A stretch of DNA of 42,307 bases from an uncultured Lachnospiraceae bacterium (GTDB lineage Bacteria > Bacillota > Clostridia > Lachnospirales > Lachnospiraceae): positions 1-42,307 of the forward strand of contig CANRFJ010000022.1 in NCBI GenBank assembly GCA_947629865.1. The letters run 5' to 3'. Positions 17,602 through 25,731 of this stretch are shown here, one piece after another. Each line of letters starts with the position of its first letter. The first letter of the stretch is position 1. Position numbers and translations under genes: made by a program. A model generated the notes under the pieces. It was not told the DNA's origin, did not search any database, and saw only the letters and a list, made by a program, of their open reading frames with translations.

Positions 17602-19497
17602 GTGACAATTTGTAAGAAATGCGGAAAAGAAATTCCGGATGGAGAGGAACTGTGCGAGGACTGCCGCAATACCGACCACGATACGGGAGAGTCTTATCTG
17701 GATGAACTGATGCGCGACATGGGAATGGATGAATACAGAAATTTAGAAGGTCACAAATTGTCCGAGAGATCTGTCAAGTCCGGAGAAGATAAAGACACGG
17801 AGGAAGCAGCCGGACTGGAGGAAGCAGCCGAGCCAGAGGAGAAAACTGAGCCGGAGGAAACGGCCGGTCTGGAGGAGGATATCCCGCTGATGGATATGCT
17901 GTCTGAATTAGAGGTGCAGATGGAGGGAGAATCCGGAGCGGAACCAGAGCCGGAGCCTGAGATAGCACTTGAGCCGGAACCAGAGCCAGAACCGGAGCCG
18001 GAGCCAGAGCCTGAGATAGCAATCGAACCAGCACCGGAACCGGAGATAGCACTTGAGCCGGAACCGGAACCAGAGCCGGAGCCTGAGATAGCAATCGAAC
18101 CAGCGCCGGAACCAGAACCAGAGACGGAGATAGCAATTGAGCCAGAACCGGAATCTGAGCCTGAGATGATAGAATATGAACCCGACGAGCCGGAAGAACA
18201 GCCGTATGAGAGCAATGAGTCCCGGATCGAGGAAGCGGGGGACGACATTGACGAGCTGTTGGATATACTCGCCAGTGAAGATGAAGAATTTGAAGAAGAC
18301 GATCCAAATGAAGACGACATAGAAGAAATGCCTGCCTTTGAGGAGGAGGACAGTGAGAGTCCGTTGGAATCTGGCCCTCTGCCGGTGCCGGAGGCGTCCT
18401 TTTTTGCCGAGGACGAGGGGGGAGATATTTTTGCGGACGGTTCGGATGCAGGAACCGGAGAGGCTCCCTCGGTGGAAGACGTGTTCCAGGATGCGCTTTC
18501 CGCTGTGGATTACAGTGGTGACAGCGCAGATGGTGGGGAAGAAGAAATTTTTTCTCTGGATGAGTTTGGAGCAGAGGAGACAGAGGGAGACACGCAGGAA
18601 GATGCGGTGCAGGACATTGCGCTGGCCGATCCTGTGAAGCCAATCCGGAAAAAGAAGGAGCCAAAGCCGAAGAAGGAAAAGAAAGATAGTTTCTGGAAGC
18701 GTATTTTCGGAAATATCATTACTGAGCAGACGGCAGAGGAGGAAGCGAAGGAACGGGAGATGGAGCTGGCCGACGCCGAGGAGCGGGCCAAGCTGAAGGA
18801 AGAAAAGAAGAAACAGGAAGCGGCGGCCAAACAGGAGAAAGCGGAACAGGCCAAGGCTGAGAAGGACAGAAAGGCCGCAGAAAAGGCCGAGAAGGCTACG
18901 GCAAAGGCAGCAGAAAAGGAAGAAAAGAAACGCCTGAAACTGGAGCGGGAAGCCAATGAGGTAGTGGGCAAGATCAATCCCGTAGGAGCCACGATTGTGA
19001 TGGTATTCTTTGGCGTGATTGCCATTGTAGTTTTGCTGGGGACACAGACATTTTCTTATTCCAGCGCTGTCAATGGGGCGGAGAGCCATTTTGACAAGGG
19101 CGATTACGAGCAGGCCTATGAGTCGCTGTCCGGTGTGGAAGTGTCCGAAAAATCGACAGAACTGGCGGACAAGGTGCGCATTTGTATGCAGCTTCAGAAG
19201 GAGTTGAACTCCTACACCAATTATTACGAGATGAAGATGTATCTGGAGGCGCTGGATTCGCTGATGAAAGGGATCCGTAGCTATGATGAAAATAAGACCA
19301 AGGCAGATGATTATGGGATACTGGGCCAGTATAATGCGCTGGAGGGGCAGATAGCGCAGAATTTATACAGTGAGTTCGGCGTCAGCGAGAGTCAGGCGAG
19401 AAGCATTAACGGCATGGAATCCCAGGAGGAATACACGGCCCGGCTGGAGGAGATTATTTCCCGCTGGGAGGAGAAAATGCGGGCAGACGAGAGATAG
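17602..19497 (+). CDS. Zinc-ribbon protein with Glu-Pro repeats, coiled coil and one membrane segment
   Basis: 631 residues from GTG 17602 (GGAAAGAGG, 8-nt spacing). The N-terminus is a zinc ribbon with C4, C7, C18 and C21 (CKKCG...CEDC). Then comes an acidic region with an EPEPEP-rich repeat block (about 113-190), more acidic low-complexity sequence to about 340, a basic stretch ([13 protein letters not shown]), an Ala/Lys/Glu-rich coiled coil (about 375-455), a transmembrane helix (about 461-485, [20 protein letters not shown]), and a C-terminal helical domain of 145 residues resembling one or two TPR-like hairpins ([16 protein letters not shown]). Topology would put the zinc ribbon and repeats inside and the C-domain outside. 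I do not recognise the family as a whole. Confidence 0.75.
   Translation: MTICKKCGKEIPDGEELCEDCRNTDHDTGESYLDELMRDMGMDEYRNLEGHKLSERSVKSGEDKDTEEAAGLEEAAEPEEKTEPEETAGLEEDIPLMDMLSELEVQMEGESGAEPEPEPEIALEPEPEPEPEPEPEPEIAIEPAPEPEIALEPEPEPEPEPEIAIEPAPEPEPETEIAIEPEPESEPEMIEYEPDEPEEQPYESNESRIEEAGDDIDELLDILASEDEEFEEDDPNEDDIEEMPAFEEEDSESPLESGPLPVPEASFFAEDEGGDIFADGSDAGTGEAPSVEDVFQDALSAVDYSGDSADGGEEEIFSLDEFGAEETEGDTQEDAVQDIALADPVKPIRKKKEPKPKKEKKDSFWKRIFGNIITEQTAEEEAKEREMELADAEERAKLKEEKKKQEAAAKQEKAEQAKAEKDRKAAEKAEKATAKAAEKEEKKRLKLEREANEVVGKINPVGATIVMVFFGVIAIVVLLGTQTFSYSSAVNGAESHFDKGDYEQAYESLSGVEVSEKSTELADKVRICMQLQKELNSYTNYYEMKMYLEALDSLMKGIRSYDENKTKADDYGILGQYNALEGQIAQNLYSEFGVSESQARSINGMESQEEYTARLEEIISRWEEKMRADER
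17941..18168 (+). repeat. Glu-Pro coding repeats
   Basis: In-frame imperfect repeats encoding EPEPEPEIA-type units, where short runs of Glu-Pro are broken by IALEP or IAIEP. The underlying DNA is built of GAGCCGGAACCA-like hexamers, with near-identical longer blocks such as GAGATAGCAATCGAACCAGC recurring. Such tracts change length readily by slippage. The block is fully inside the zinc-ribbon protein gene. Confidence 0.8.
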
Positions 19498-19526
19498 CAG
19501 ACGGCACTTGAATATGGAGGAATCTT

Positions 19527-20138
19527 ATGATTGCTATTGTGGACTATGATGCTGGCAATATCAAGAGCGTGGAGAAGGCTTTGCAGTTTATTGGCGAAAA
19601 ACCGCTGGTGACGAGAGATGCAGAGCAGATCCGCGGGGCGGATAAAGTGATTGTTCCCGGAGTGGGGGCCTTTGAGGACGCCATGGGAAGAATGAACCGC
19701 TACCGGCTGACGGAGGTGCTTCGGGAGACCGCTGCCCAGGGGACGCCGATGCTGGGAATCTGCCTGGGGCTTCAGTTGTTTTTTGAGCGGAGCGATGAAT
19801 CGGAAAATAATGTAGAGGGATTGGGACTTTTGCCGGGCGAGATTGTACGCTTCCCGGCAAAAGATGGTTATAAGATCCCTCATATGGGATGGAATTCCAT
19901 TCACATAAATCCAAAATCCCGTCTGCTTCACGGGATTTCACAGGATTCTTATGTCTATTTTGTACATTCCTATTATCTCAGAGCGCAGAGGAAAGAAGAT
20001 GTGGCCGCATCCACGGATTATATTGTGGAGGTGCACGCCGCGGTCGAGAGGGACAATGTGTTCGCCACTCAGTTCCATCCGGAAAAGAGCGGAGAGGTCG
20101 GATTACAGATTCTGAAAAACTTTGTTTCAATTTCCTGA
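19527..20138 (+). CDS. hisH: Imidazole glycerol phosphate synthase, glutaminase subunit
   Basis: Class I glutamine amidotransferase that feeds ammonia to HisF in histidine synthesis. 203 residues. The catalytic triad is visible: C79 in GICLGLQLFF and the late His-Glu in FHPEKSG. Also present are the N-terminal YDAGNIKSV and the VPGVGAFEDAM segment. hisF follows by 12 nt; the two form a heterodimer. The rest of the his operon is not in the window. It sits 29 nt after the zinc-ribbon gene, an unusual upstream neighbour. Confidence 0.96.
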   Translation: MIAIVDYDAGNIKSVEKALQFIGEKPLVTRDAEQIRGADKVIVPGVGAFEDAMGRMNRYRLTEVLRETAAQGTPMLGICLGLQLFFERSDESENNVEGLGLLPGEIVRFPAKDGYKIPHMGWNSIHINPKSRLLHGISQDSYVYFVHSYYLRAQRKEDVAASTDYIVEVHAAVERDNVFATQFHPEKSGEVGLQILKNFVSIS

Positions 20139-20150
20139 AGGAGGGGCGCT

Positions 20151-20912
20151 ATGTTTACCAAGAGAGTGATTCCCTGTCTGGACGTGAATAACGGACGGGT
20201 GGTAAAGGGTGTGAATTTTGTCAATCTGGTGGATGCGGGAGATCCGGTATCCGTGGGAGCCGCCTATGGAAAGGCGGGAGCGGATGAACTGGTATTTCTG
20301 GACATTACGGCTTCCAGCGACGCCAGAAACATAAAGGCCCATATGGTGCGCCAGGTGGCGGAGACCGTATTTATTCCCTTCACGGTCGGCGGAGGGATCC
20401 GCAGCATTGAGGATTTTCGGGCGATTCTACGGGAGGGAGCGGACAAGGTGGCGGTGAATTCCGCAGCGATTATGAATCCGTCCCTGGTGTCGGAGGCCGC
20501 GGAAAAATTTGGACGGCAGTGCGTGGTGGTCGCCATTGACGCCAGGCGCAGAGCGGACGGGAACGGCTGGACGATATATAAGAACGGCGGGCGTGTGGAC
20601 ATGGAGATGGACGCCGTGGAGTGGGCGATGGAGGCAGAGCGGCTCGGTGCCGGAGAGATTCTCCTCACAAGCATGGACTGCGACGGAACTAAGAACGGAT
20701 ATGATATCCAACTGACACGCACGATTTCAGAAAATGTGAAAATTCCAGTCATTGCCTCCGGCGGCGCCGGAACCAGAGAGCATTTTTACGACGCCCTCAC
20801 AGAGGGCAAGGCGGATGCGGTGCTGGCCGCCTCGCTGTTTCATTTTAAGGAATTGGAAATCATGGATCTGAAGGAGTATCTCCGCGGACGGGGCGTCAGC
20901 GTCCGGATATAG
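20151..20912 (+). CDS. hisF: Imidazole glycerol phosphate synthase, cyclase subunit
   Basis: TIM-barrel partner of HisH that converts PRFAR and ammonia into imidazole glycerol phosphate and AICAR. 253 residues, the normal size. Conserved features: [17 protein letters not shown] with catalytic Asp (D11 region), [17 protein letters not shown] (phosphate site), [15 protein letters not shown] with the second catalytic Asp, and [12 protein letters not shown] (second phosphate site). Shine-Dalgarno GGAGG lies just upstream of ATG 20151. Short spacing on both sides suggests one transcript hisH-hisF-ung. Confidence 0.97.
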   Translation: MFTKRVIPCLDVNNGRVVKGVNFVNLVDAGDPVSVGAAYGKAGADELVFLDITASSDARNIKAHMVRQVAETVFIPFTVGGGIRSIEDFRAILREGADKVAVNSAAIMNPSLVSEAAEKFGRQCVVVAIDARRRADGNGWTIYKNGGRVDMEMDAVEWAMEAERLGAGEILLTSMDCDGTKNGYDIQLTRTISENVKIPVIASGGAGTREHFYDALTEGKADAVLAASLFHFKELEIMDLKEYLRGRGVSVRI

Positions 20913-20936
20913 AATCGGATTTCAGGAGGGAGAGCA

Positions 20937-21611
20937 ATGGCTGGTCTGACAGGAGAGTGGGAAAAGGCCCTGCGGGGTGAATTTTCCAGGGAGTATTACA
21001 AAAAACTGTTTTTTTTCATACGCGGCGAGTACAGCAGGACAGCGGTATATCCTGACTCGGACGAGATTTTTACGGCATTTCATCTGACGCCGTTGGAAAA
21101 GGTAAAGGTGGTGATCCTCGGACAGGATCCCTATCACAATGAAGGACAGGCCCACGGCCTCTGTTTCTCCGTAAAGCCGCAGGTGGAGATTCCGCCGTCT
21201 CTGGTAAATATTTACCAGGAACTTCATGATGATTTGGGGTGCCGGATTCCCAACCATGGCTGCCTGACTTCCTGGGCGGAACAGGGAGTGCTCCTTCTCA
21301 ATACAGTGCTGACGGTGCAGGCCCATAAGCCGATGTCCCACCGGGGAGTCGGCTGGGAGGAATTTACAGATGCGGTCATACGGGAGGTAAATAAGCAGGA
21401 GCGCCCGATCGTATTTTTCCTGTGGGGGCGTCCGGCGCAGGAAAAGGCACGGATGCTGAACAATCCCAGGCATCTGGTTCTCAAGGCGCCGCATCCGAGT
21501 CCGCTGTCGGCTTATCGGGGGTTTTTTGGAAGCCGGCCATTCAGCCAGGCCAATGATTTTCTCACCGCCCACGGCGCAGAACCTGTCCGGTGGGAGATTG
21601 AGGACATATGA
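20937..21611 (+). CDS. ung: Uracil-DNA glycosylase (family 1)
   Basis: Removes uracil from DNA to start base-excision repair. 224 residues. Motif A, GQDPYHNEGQAHGLCFSV, carries catalytic D64; the late motif HPSPLSAYRGFFG carries H186. Both are diagnostic for family 1 UDG, and the length fits. It ends the hisH-hisF-ung run and is followed by a strong bidirectional terminator. Coding may continue to position about 21611 only; the 85 nt beyond hold no gene. Confidence 0.96.
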   Translation: MAGLTGEWEKALRGEFSREYYKKLFFFIRGEYSRTAVYPDSDEIFTAFHLTPLEKVKVVILGQDPYHNEGQAHGLCFSVKPQVEIPPSLVNIYQELHDDLGCRIPNHGCLTSWAEQGVLLLNTVLTVQAHKPMSHRGVGWEEFTDAVIREVNKQERPIVFFLWGRPAQEKARMLNNPRHLVLKAPHPSPLSAYRGFFGSRPFSQANDFLTAHGAEPVRWEIEDI

Positions 21612-21696
21612 AAAAACGGTGGCTGGGAAATGCGCCGTCCAAAAAGGATGCGTGGCAGTTTGTCACGCGGCGGACAAATGTTCCTATATGATTAAA

Positions 21697-21738
21697 AGAG
21701 GGTATCCCTGTGCCGTATGGCAGACAGGGATACCCTTT
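21697..21738. terminator. Bidirectional intrinsic terminator between ung and the EF-hand gene
   Basis: A 12-bp perfect stem, GGGTATCCCTGT (21700-21711) with ACAGGGATACCC (21724-21735), extended by A-T, G-T and A-T pairs, closes a 12-nt loop. The plus side is followed by TTTATAA and the minus side reads into CTCTTTTAAT. It sits between two convergent genes and can serve both. Confidence 0.85.
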
Positions 21739-21769
21739 ATAAATGTACGGATACAGCAGGAAGCGCGCA

Positions 21770-22828
21770 TCATGCCTCCCATGCAAAATCCACCTGTTGA
21801 ACCGTACCGGCCTCTCCGGTGGACTCGTGCAGATAAATTCCGGTGCTCTGCAGCTTCGCCCTGGGCGTAATGCCGTCATTTTCCATCAGATCGAAGCCCG
21901 TGCGGACGCTTCCCAGAAAGATGGCTCCCACATCGGCTTCCTTCAGGGACAGGAGCTGGTCGCCGCCGTTTTCATCCCTTACCCACACCTTTAACTGTGA
22001 AAATATGGGATCATTTTCATCGATCCAGCCGTTGCCGTCGGAGTCATAGCCGGACAGATCGGCAAACCCGTTGCCGCTGCGGGCGCCAAACAGTTCGCCG
22101 CCGTCGTTGATGACGCCGTCACCATTTTTGTCAAGGGCCAGGAATCCGCTCCCTCTGCCGACAGATGAAATTTCCTCACGGACGCCGTCGGCGTCGATGT
22201 CAAAGAAGAATTTCTGGTCGGTGATGCTGGCGGACGGCACGTCCAGATTGATAATGAGAGGATCCTGGGTGACGAGGGTTCCCGCCGAAGTGAAGTCGAG
22301 CTGACCGGCCTCCAGAAAAGAGCGGGACAGCGACATATCCAGGGAGAAAGACAACTCCCTGCCGTCCTTGGTTTTTACAACGCCGGTGGTTTCAAAGGTG
22401 GTGTACTCCTCCTCGTAACAGACGCTGCTCTGGGTTTCCTTCCGATACCAGAACTGGCGGGACTGACCGGCATAGTCGTCGGAGATCAGAACTCCGGCCC
22501 GGTCGGTATGTGTCTTAAAATTCCGGTTCTGGCACATCTCCCACAGGGTTTCAATGATATGCTTTAGCAGCCTCTGTTGAAACCGATGCCGTCCGTCTAT
22601 GGCGGAGATGTCTGCGGAGGAAATAGAAAAGAGACCGGCTGAGCTTCCAGCGCCCAAAAGACCTGCCTGGTCGCGGGTGGACAGCGGCCTGGCGCCAGAG
22701 TTTTCTCTGCCATCAGAGATTTTTCCGCTCATCTGCCCGTAACCCGCCTGAACAGTGACAGTGGTTGTCACGGAGCGGGACAACAGGTGGAGCGAATTCA
22801 TTTGTAGATTACTGCTTTCGATTTTCAT
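21770..22828 (-). CDS. EF-hand calcium-binding-loop protein, possibly flagellum- or surface-associated
   Basis: 352 residues from ATG 22828 on the minus strand (AAAGGA about 10 nt before). The longer open frame to 23050 adds implausible sequence. There is no signal peptide; the N-terminus (MKIESSNLQMNSLHLLSRS) is Ser/Thr-rich. The C-terminal half carries Ca-binding loops: DIDADGVREE (about 210-219), DKNGDGVINDGGE (233-245) and DSDGNGWIDENDP (262-274), separated as in bacterial EF-hand/dockerin-like repeats, followed by a beta-rich end. It stands alone between a terminator and a divergent xylanase gene. A sigma-D-like promoter (see 22974) hints at the motility regulon. Molecular role unknown. 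Confidence 0.75.
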   Translation of the reverse strand: MKIESSNLQMNSLHLLSRSVTTTVTVQAGYGQMSGKISDGRENSGARPLSTRDQAGLLGAGSSAGLFSISSADISAIDGRHRFQQRLLKHIIETLWEMCQNRNFKTHTDRAGVLISDDYAGQSRQFWYRKETQSSVCYEEEYTTFETTGVVKTKDGRELSFSLDMSLSRSFLEAGQLDFTSAGTLVTQDPLIINLDVPSASITDQKFFFDIDADGVREEISSVGRGSGFLALDKNGDGVINDGGELFGARSGNGFADLSGYDSDGNGWIDENDPIFSQLKVWVRDENGGDQLLSLKEADVGAIFLGSVRTGFDLMENDGITPRAKLQSTGIYLHESTGEAGTVQQVDFAWEA

Positions 22829-22973
22829 TGCAATCGCATCCTTTCTGTTCCATGCGGTTGCCGCGGGGACATTGCTCTCCGCAGCTGCATGGGTAATAGT
22901 TGTGCATCCCTGCGAATAAACAATGACCTGCCATGGTACATGTAACGGTACAAGCAGAATACCGTCGTATAGT

Positions 22974-23000
22974 ATATCGGCAGAAAGACAAAAAAGGGTA
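22974..23000 (-). promoter_or_regulatory. Possible sigma-D (motility) promoter of the EF-hand gene
   Basis: Reading the minus strand, GCCGATAT (22974-22981) matches 7 of 8 of the sigma-D/sigma-28 -10 box GCCGATAA. The tetramer exactly 15 nt upstream is TACC, only half a match to TAAA. The leader to ATG 22828 would be about 140 nt. The 22829-23131 gap holds this, the xylanase promoter and nothing else I recognise. Confidence 0.35.
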
Positions 23001-23049
23001 ATTGCCGGTAAAAGGCTGTGATAATACAGTAAAAGAATGTGATAATGCA

Positions 23050-23078
23050 TTTAGACGCAGAGTAGAATACTGTATAAT
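23050..23078 (+). promoter_or_regulatory. Promoter of the xylanase gene
   Basis: A perfect TATAAT at 23073-23078 with a weak -35, TTTAGA at 23050-23055, 17 bp upstream. The poor -35 suggests that an activator may be needed. The leader to ATG 23132 is about 47 nt and carries AGAAAGAAGG as Shine-Dalgarno. Confidence 0.55.
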
Positions 23079-23131
23079 GAAGTCAGATATTCGTGTAGGG
23101 TTATATATTACAGAAAGAAGGTATTTTATTT

Positions 23132-25339
23132 ATGAAAAAACGGATGAGCACAAAGATATTTTCGTATGTGATGGCGCTGTCCCTGGCGATGAGTATGCTT
23201 GTGGGAGCCACAGGGGCAGAGACGGCACAGGCGGCGAAGAAGGGGGTAAAACTTTCCGCCAAAAAAGTGAACGTGAATCGGGGCAAGAGCAAAAAAGTCC
23301 GGATAAAGGGTTCATTAAAGAATCTGTCGAAGATTAAGTGGAAGATAAAGAATAAAAAAATTGCCTCTGTCAAAAAAAGCGGCAAATATGCCGTCAAGGT
23401 AAAGGGAAAGAAAGTGGGACGCACCGTTCTCACCTGCAGGGCAAAATATAAGAAAAAGAAGATAACCCTGAAGTGCAACGTAAAAGTAAAGAAAGCAAAG
23501 AAGACGGGCAAAGGACAGCAGGGAACTTCGTCTCCCGAACCGGGCAGCGGCGCCGGCAGTTCTCCGTCCGCAGCGCCGACAAACACTCCGTCTGCTTCCC
23601 CGACGGGCACACCGAATCAGAGTCCGACGGGCAAACCGAGCCAGAGTCCGACAGGCAAACCGAGCCAGAGCCCGACGAGCAAACCGAGCCAGAGTCCGAC
23701 CGGCACGCCGGATATCGCGGGATTTGAGCCGGTTGTGTACAAGACGGCCAGTTTTGAAAACGGCGTGGACGGTTTTACATCAAGAGGAGGCGCCGAGAAA
23801 CTGGATTCTGTGTCCGGCGGCTACAGCGGAAAAGCGCTGTCTGTGACGGGACGCGGAGCAAACTGGCACGGCGCAAGCCTGAATGTGTCAAAGGATATCG
23901 CCAAGGGAGCCACCTATACATTTTCCGCATGGGTAAAACAGGACTCCGGCGCTGCCAAAGCGGTAAAATTATCCGTTCAGTTGAGCGCGGGGGGCACTGA
24001 GACATATCCGGCAGTGGCAGAGGTCTCCTGTGAGAGCGGCGAGTGGACAAAGATAGAGGGAACCTATGAGGTACCCGCATCCTTCAGCAGCCTGGCCTTT
24101 TACTTTGAGGGCCCGGACGGAACCTACGACATCATGGTGGACGAGGTGGTCATCACCCAGATCACAAAGGGCAAAGAAACGATTGATCCGATGAAGTTAG
24201 CGAGTCTGAAGGACGCTTACAGCGGTATTTTCGGACATATAGGCACCTGCATCAATTACAACGGCTGGCAGCAGGGCAAGCAGATGCAGGACGACAGCCT
24301 CATGGATTTCGTCCAGAAACAGTACAACAGTATCAGTCTGGAAAATGAGATGAAACCGGATACGGTGCTTGGAACATTCAGTGGACTGACGCTGGCGCAG
24401 GCGAAGGCAAAGGGGTATATCATACCTGAGAATTACAAGGAGAGCACTGTTCCCGAACTGCACCTTGATACGGTGGACAGAGTTCTGGAGATTGCCCAGA
24501 AGCGGGGACTCAAGATGAGAGCCCACACGCTCCAGTGGCATCAGCAGACGCAGGGGTGGTTTTTCAAAGAGGGATATTCGGCTAACGGCGCGACACTGAA
24601 GGATACAGACGTCATGGACGCCCGCCTTGAATTTTATGTGCGGAACGTGATGAAGCATGTCATGGACAAGGAAAAAGAACTGACCGGCAAAGCGGGAAGC
24701 ATCGTGTACTGCTGGGATGTGACGAATGAGTACACCCACCGCAAAAACGGCCCGCAGAGCCCCTCATGGACAGATGTATACGGGGATATGGGCGACGAGC
24801 CGTCCTATGTGAAAAAAGCCTTTGAAAACGCATATGATATGCTGAAGCAGTACGGCGTTGAAAAAGATGTGACGCTGTTCTACAACGACTACAATACCTA
24901 CTATGAGACAGAAGATATCCTCAGGCTAGTCGAATTTATTAATCGGGGCGAACCGGCGAAAATCTGCGGCGGTATCGGTATGCAGAGCCACATTGATGTG
25001 ATGCGTCCGACTCTGGAACAGTATGAGGCAGCGCTGGATAAGTTTTTGGCGACCGGCCTGGAAGTACAGATAACAGAACTGGATATAACGATTAATTTTG
25101 TTGAAAACGGACAGGACAATGAGGATCAGGCACAGTTTTTCTATGATTATATGAAGATGTTGGTTGAAAAGCAGAAAAACAGGGATAAATCGGTAAGTCC
25201 AAAGGGCATCACAGGAGTCACCCTGTGGGGAATCTCCGATGCGGTATCGTGGAGAAGTTCCAACGCGCCTCTGCTCTTTGGAACCGGAATCGACGATCCG
25301 AAACCTTCGTTCTATAAGGTTCTGGAAGCGGCGGAATAG
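23132..25339 (+). CDS. Secreted endo-1,4-beta-xylanase (GH10) with CBM
   Basis: 735-residue secreted enzyme cutting the xylan backbone. A signal peptide (about 1-35, ending AQAA) is followed by a very lysine-rich Ig-like (Big-type) domain (about 36-130), a Ser/Pro/Thr linker with SPTGKPSQ repeats (163-193), a carbohydrate-binding module resembling CBM22/CBM4_9 (about 200-345, ASFENGVDGFTSRGG, TYTFSAWVKQDSG), and a GH10 catalytic barrel (about 350-735). Diagnostic GH10 segments: ENEMKPD, RAHTLQWHQQTQGWF, acid/base E533 in CWDVTNEY, nucleophile E649 in VQITELDIT, and WGISDAVSWR. There is no cell-wall anchor at the C-terminus; the basic N-domain may hold it at the cell wall (inference). It is single-gene, with its own promoter and terminator. 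Confidence 0.95.
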   Translation: MKKRMSTKIFSYVMALSLAMSMLVGATGAETAQAAKKGVKLSAKKVNVNRGKSKKVRIKGSLKNLSKIKWKIKNKKIASVKKSGKYAVKVKGKKVGRTVLTCRAKYKKKKITLKCNVKVKKAKKTGKGQQGTSSPEPGSGAGSSPSAAPTNTPSASPTGTPNQSPTGKPSQSPTGKPSQSPTSKPSQSPTGTPDIAGFEPVVYKTASFENGVDGFTSRGGAEKLDSVSGGYSGKALSVTGRGANWHGASLNVSKDIAKGATYTFSAWVKQDSGAAKAVKLSVQLSAGGTETYPAVAEVSCESGEWTKIEGTYEVPASFSSLAFYFEGPDGTYDIMVDEVVITQITKGKETIDPMKLASLKDAYSGIFGHIGTCINYNGWQQGKQMQDDSLMDFVQKQYNSISLENEMKPDTVLGTFSGLTLAQAKAKGYIIPENYKESTVPELHLDTVDRVLEIAQKRGLKMRAHTLQWHQQTQGWFFKEGYSANGATLKDTDVMDARLEFYVRNVMKHVMDKEKELTGKAGSIVYCWDVTNEYTHRKNGPQSPSWTDVYGDMGDEPSYVKKAFENAYDMLKQYGVEKDVTLFYNDYNTYYETEDILRLVEFINRGEPAKICGGIGMQSHIDVMRPTLEQYEAALDKFLATGLEVQITELDITINFVENGQDNEDQAQFFYDYMKMLVEKQKNRDKSVSPKGITGVTLWGISDAVSWRSSNAPLLFGTGIDDPKPSFYKVLEAAE
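23621..23710 (+). repeat. 24-bp linker repeats in the xylanase gene
   Basis: Three consecutive 24-bp units encoding SPTGKPSQ, SPTGKPSQ and SPTSKPSQ (23621-23644, 23645-23668, 23669-23692), then a partial fourth (SPTGTP). They form a flexible, possibly glycosylated linker between the basic domain and the carbohydrate-binding module. Confidence 0.85.
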
Positions 25340-25387
25340 GACGCGCTCTCCCATGAGGGAGTACAAAAAAGAATTATTACGGCAGAA

Positions 25388-25429
25388 GGGGTTGTTGCAC
25401 CGAGAGGTCGGTGCGGCAGCCCCTTTTTT
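25388..25429 (+). terminator. Intrinsic terminator of the xylanase gene
   Basis: A 16-bp stem with three G-T wobbles (25388-25403 with 25408-25423), a GAGG loop and six T (25424-25429). It is one of the strongest terminators in the window. The remainder of the 25340-25731 gap holds a small AT hairpin (GGAAAAT/ATTTTCC near 25460-25480), A-rich sequence and the promoter of the next gene. Confidence 0.95.
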
Positions 25430-25601
25430 AAGGGGGGGCGGAACAAAACGCGCCCGTCTGGAAAATTTTCAGATTTTCCGCCAAAAGACCTGTTGAAAAG
25501 ACCGTAAAATTTCGATATACTATATGAAAAGAAACGAAAAAAAATATAAAAAAAGGAAAGAAAAAAGTTGCAAAAGAAAAGCAAAAAAGTCGTAAATTTT
25601 C

Positions 25602-25630
25602 TTGCAATGCAATATCTTCTATGTTATACT
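25602..25630 (+). promoter_or_regulatory. Promoter of the surface-protein gene
   Basis: TTGCAA at 25602-25607 and TATACT at 25625-25630 with a 17-bp spacer. The predicted leader is about 95 nt and ends in a hairpin touching the Shine-Dalgarno. Confidence 0.7.
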
Positions 25631-25701
25631 TAACTTAGATACGTATGGATAGGAACGGAATTGTAGTTGTGTAACTATTAACCCAGTATACCTAGTATTT
25701 A

Positions 25702-25718
25702 GCATCAATATTTGATGC
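25702..25718 (+). promoter_or_regulatory. Hairpin abutting the Shine-Dalgarno
   Basis: GCATCAA (25702-25708) and TTGATGC (25712-25718) form a perfect 7-bp stem with a 3-nt loop. The Shine-Dalgarno AGGAGGGGG begins on the very next base (25719). The stem does not include the Shine-Dalgarno, so it could either expose it or shield the message end. Regulatory role unproven. Confidence 0.5.
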
Positions 25719-25731
25719 AGGAGGGGGAATC

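Noticed and set aside
17751-18664. Minus-strand frames rich in Ser-Gly and Pro over the Glu-Pro region
   Set aside because: Antisense products of the GAGCCG-type repeats; the plus-strand gene has start, zinc ribbon, membrane helix and proper spacing.
22829-23050. Longer start for the EF-hand protein
   Set aside because: The extra 74 residues are hydrophobic and Cys-rich without a clean signal peptide, and ATG 22828 has a Shine-Dalgarno.
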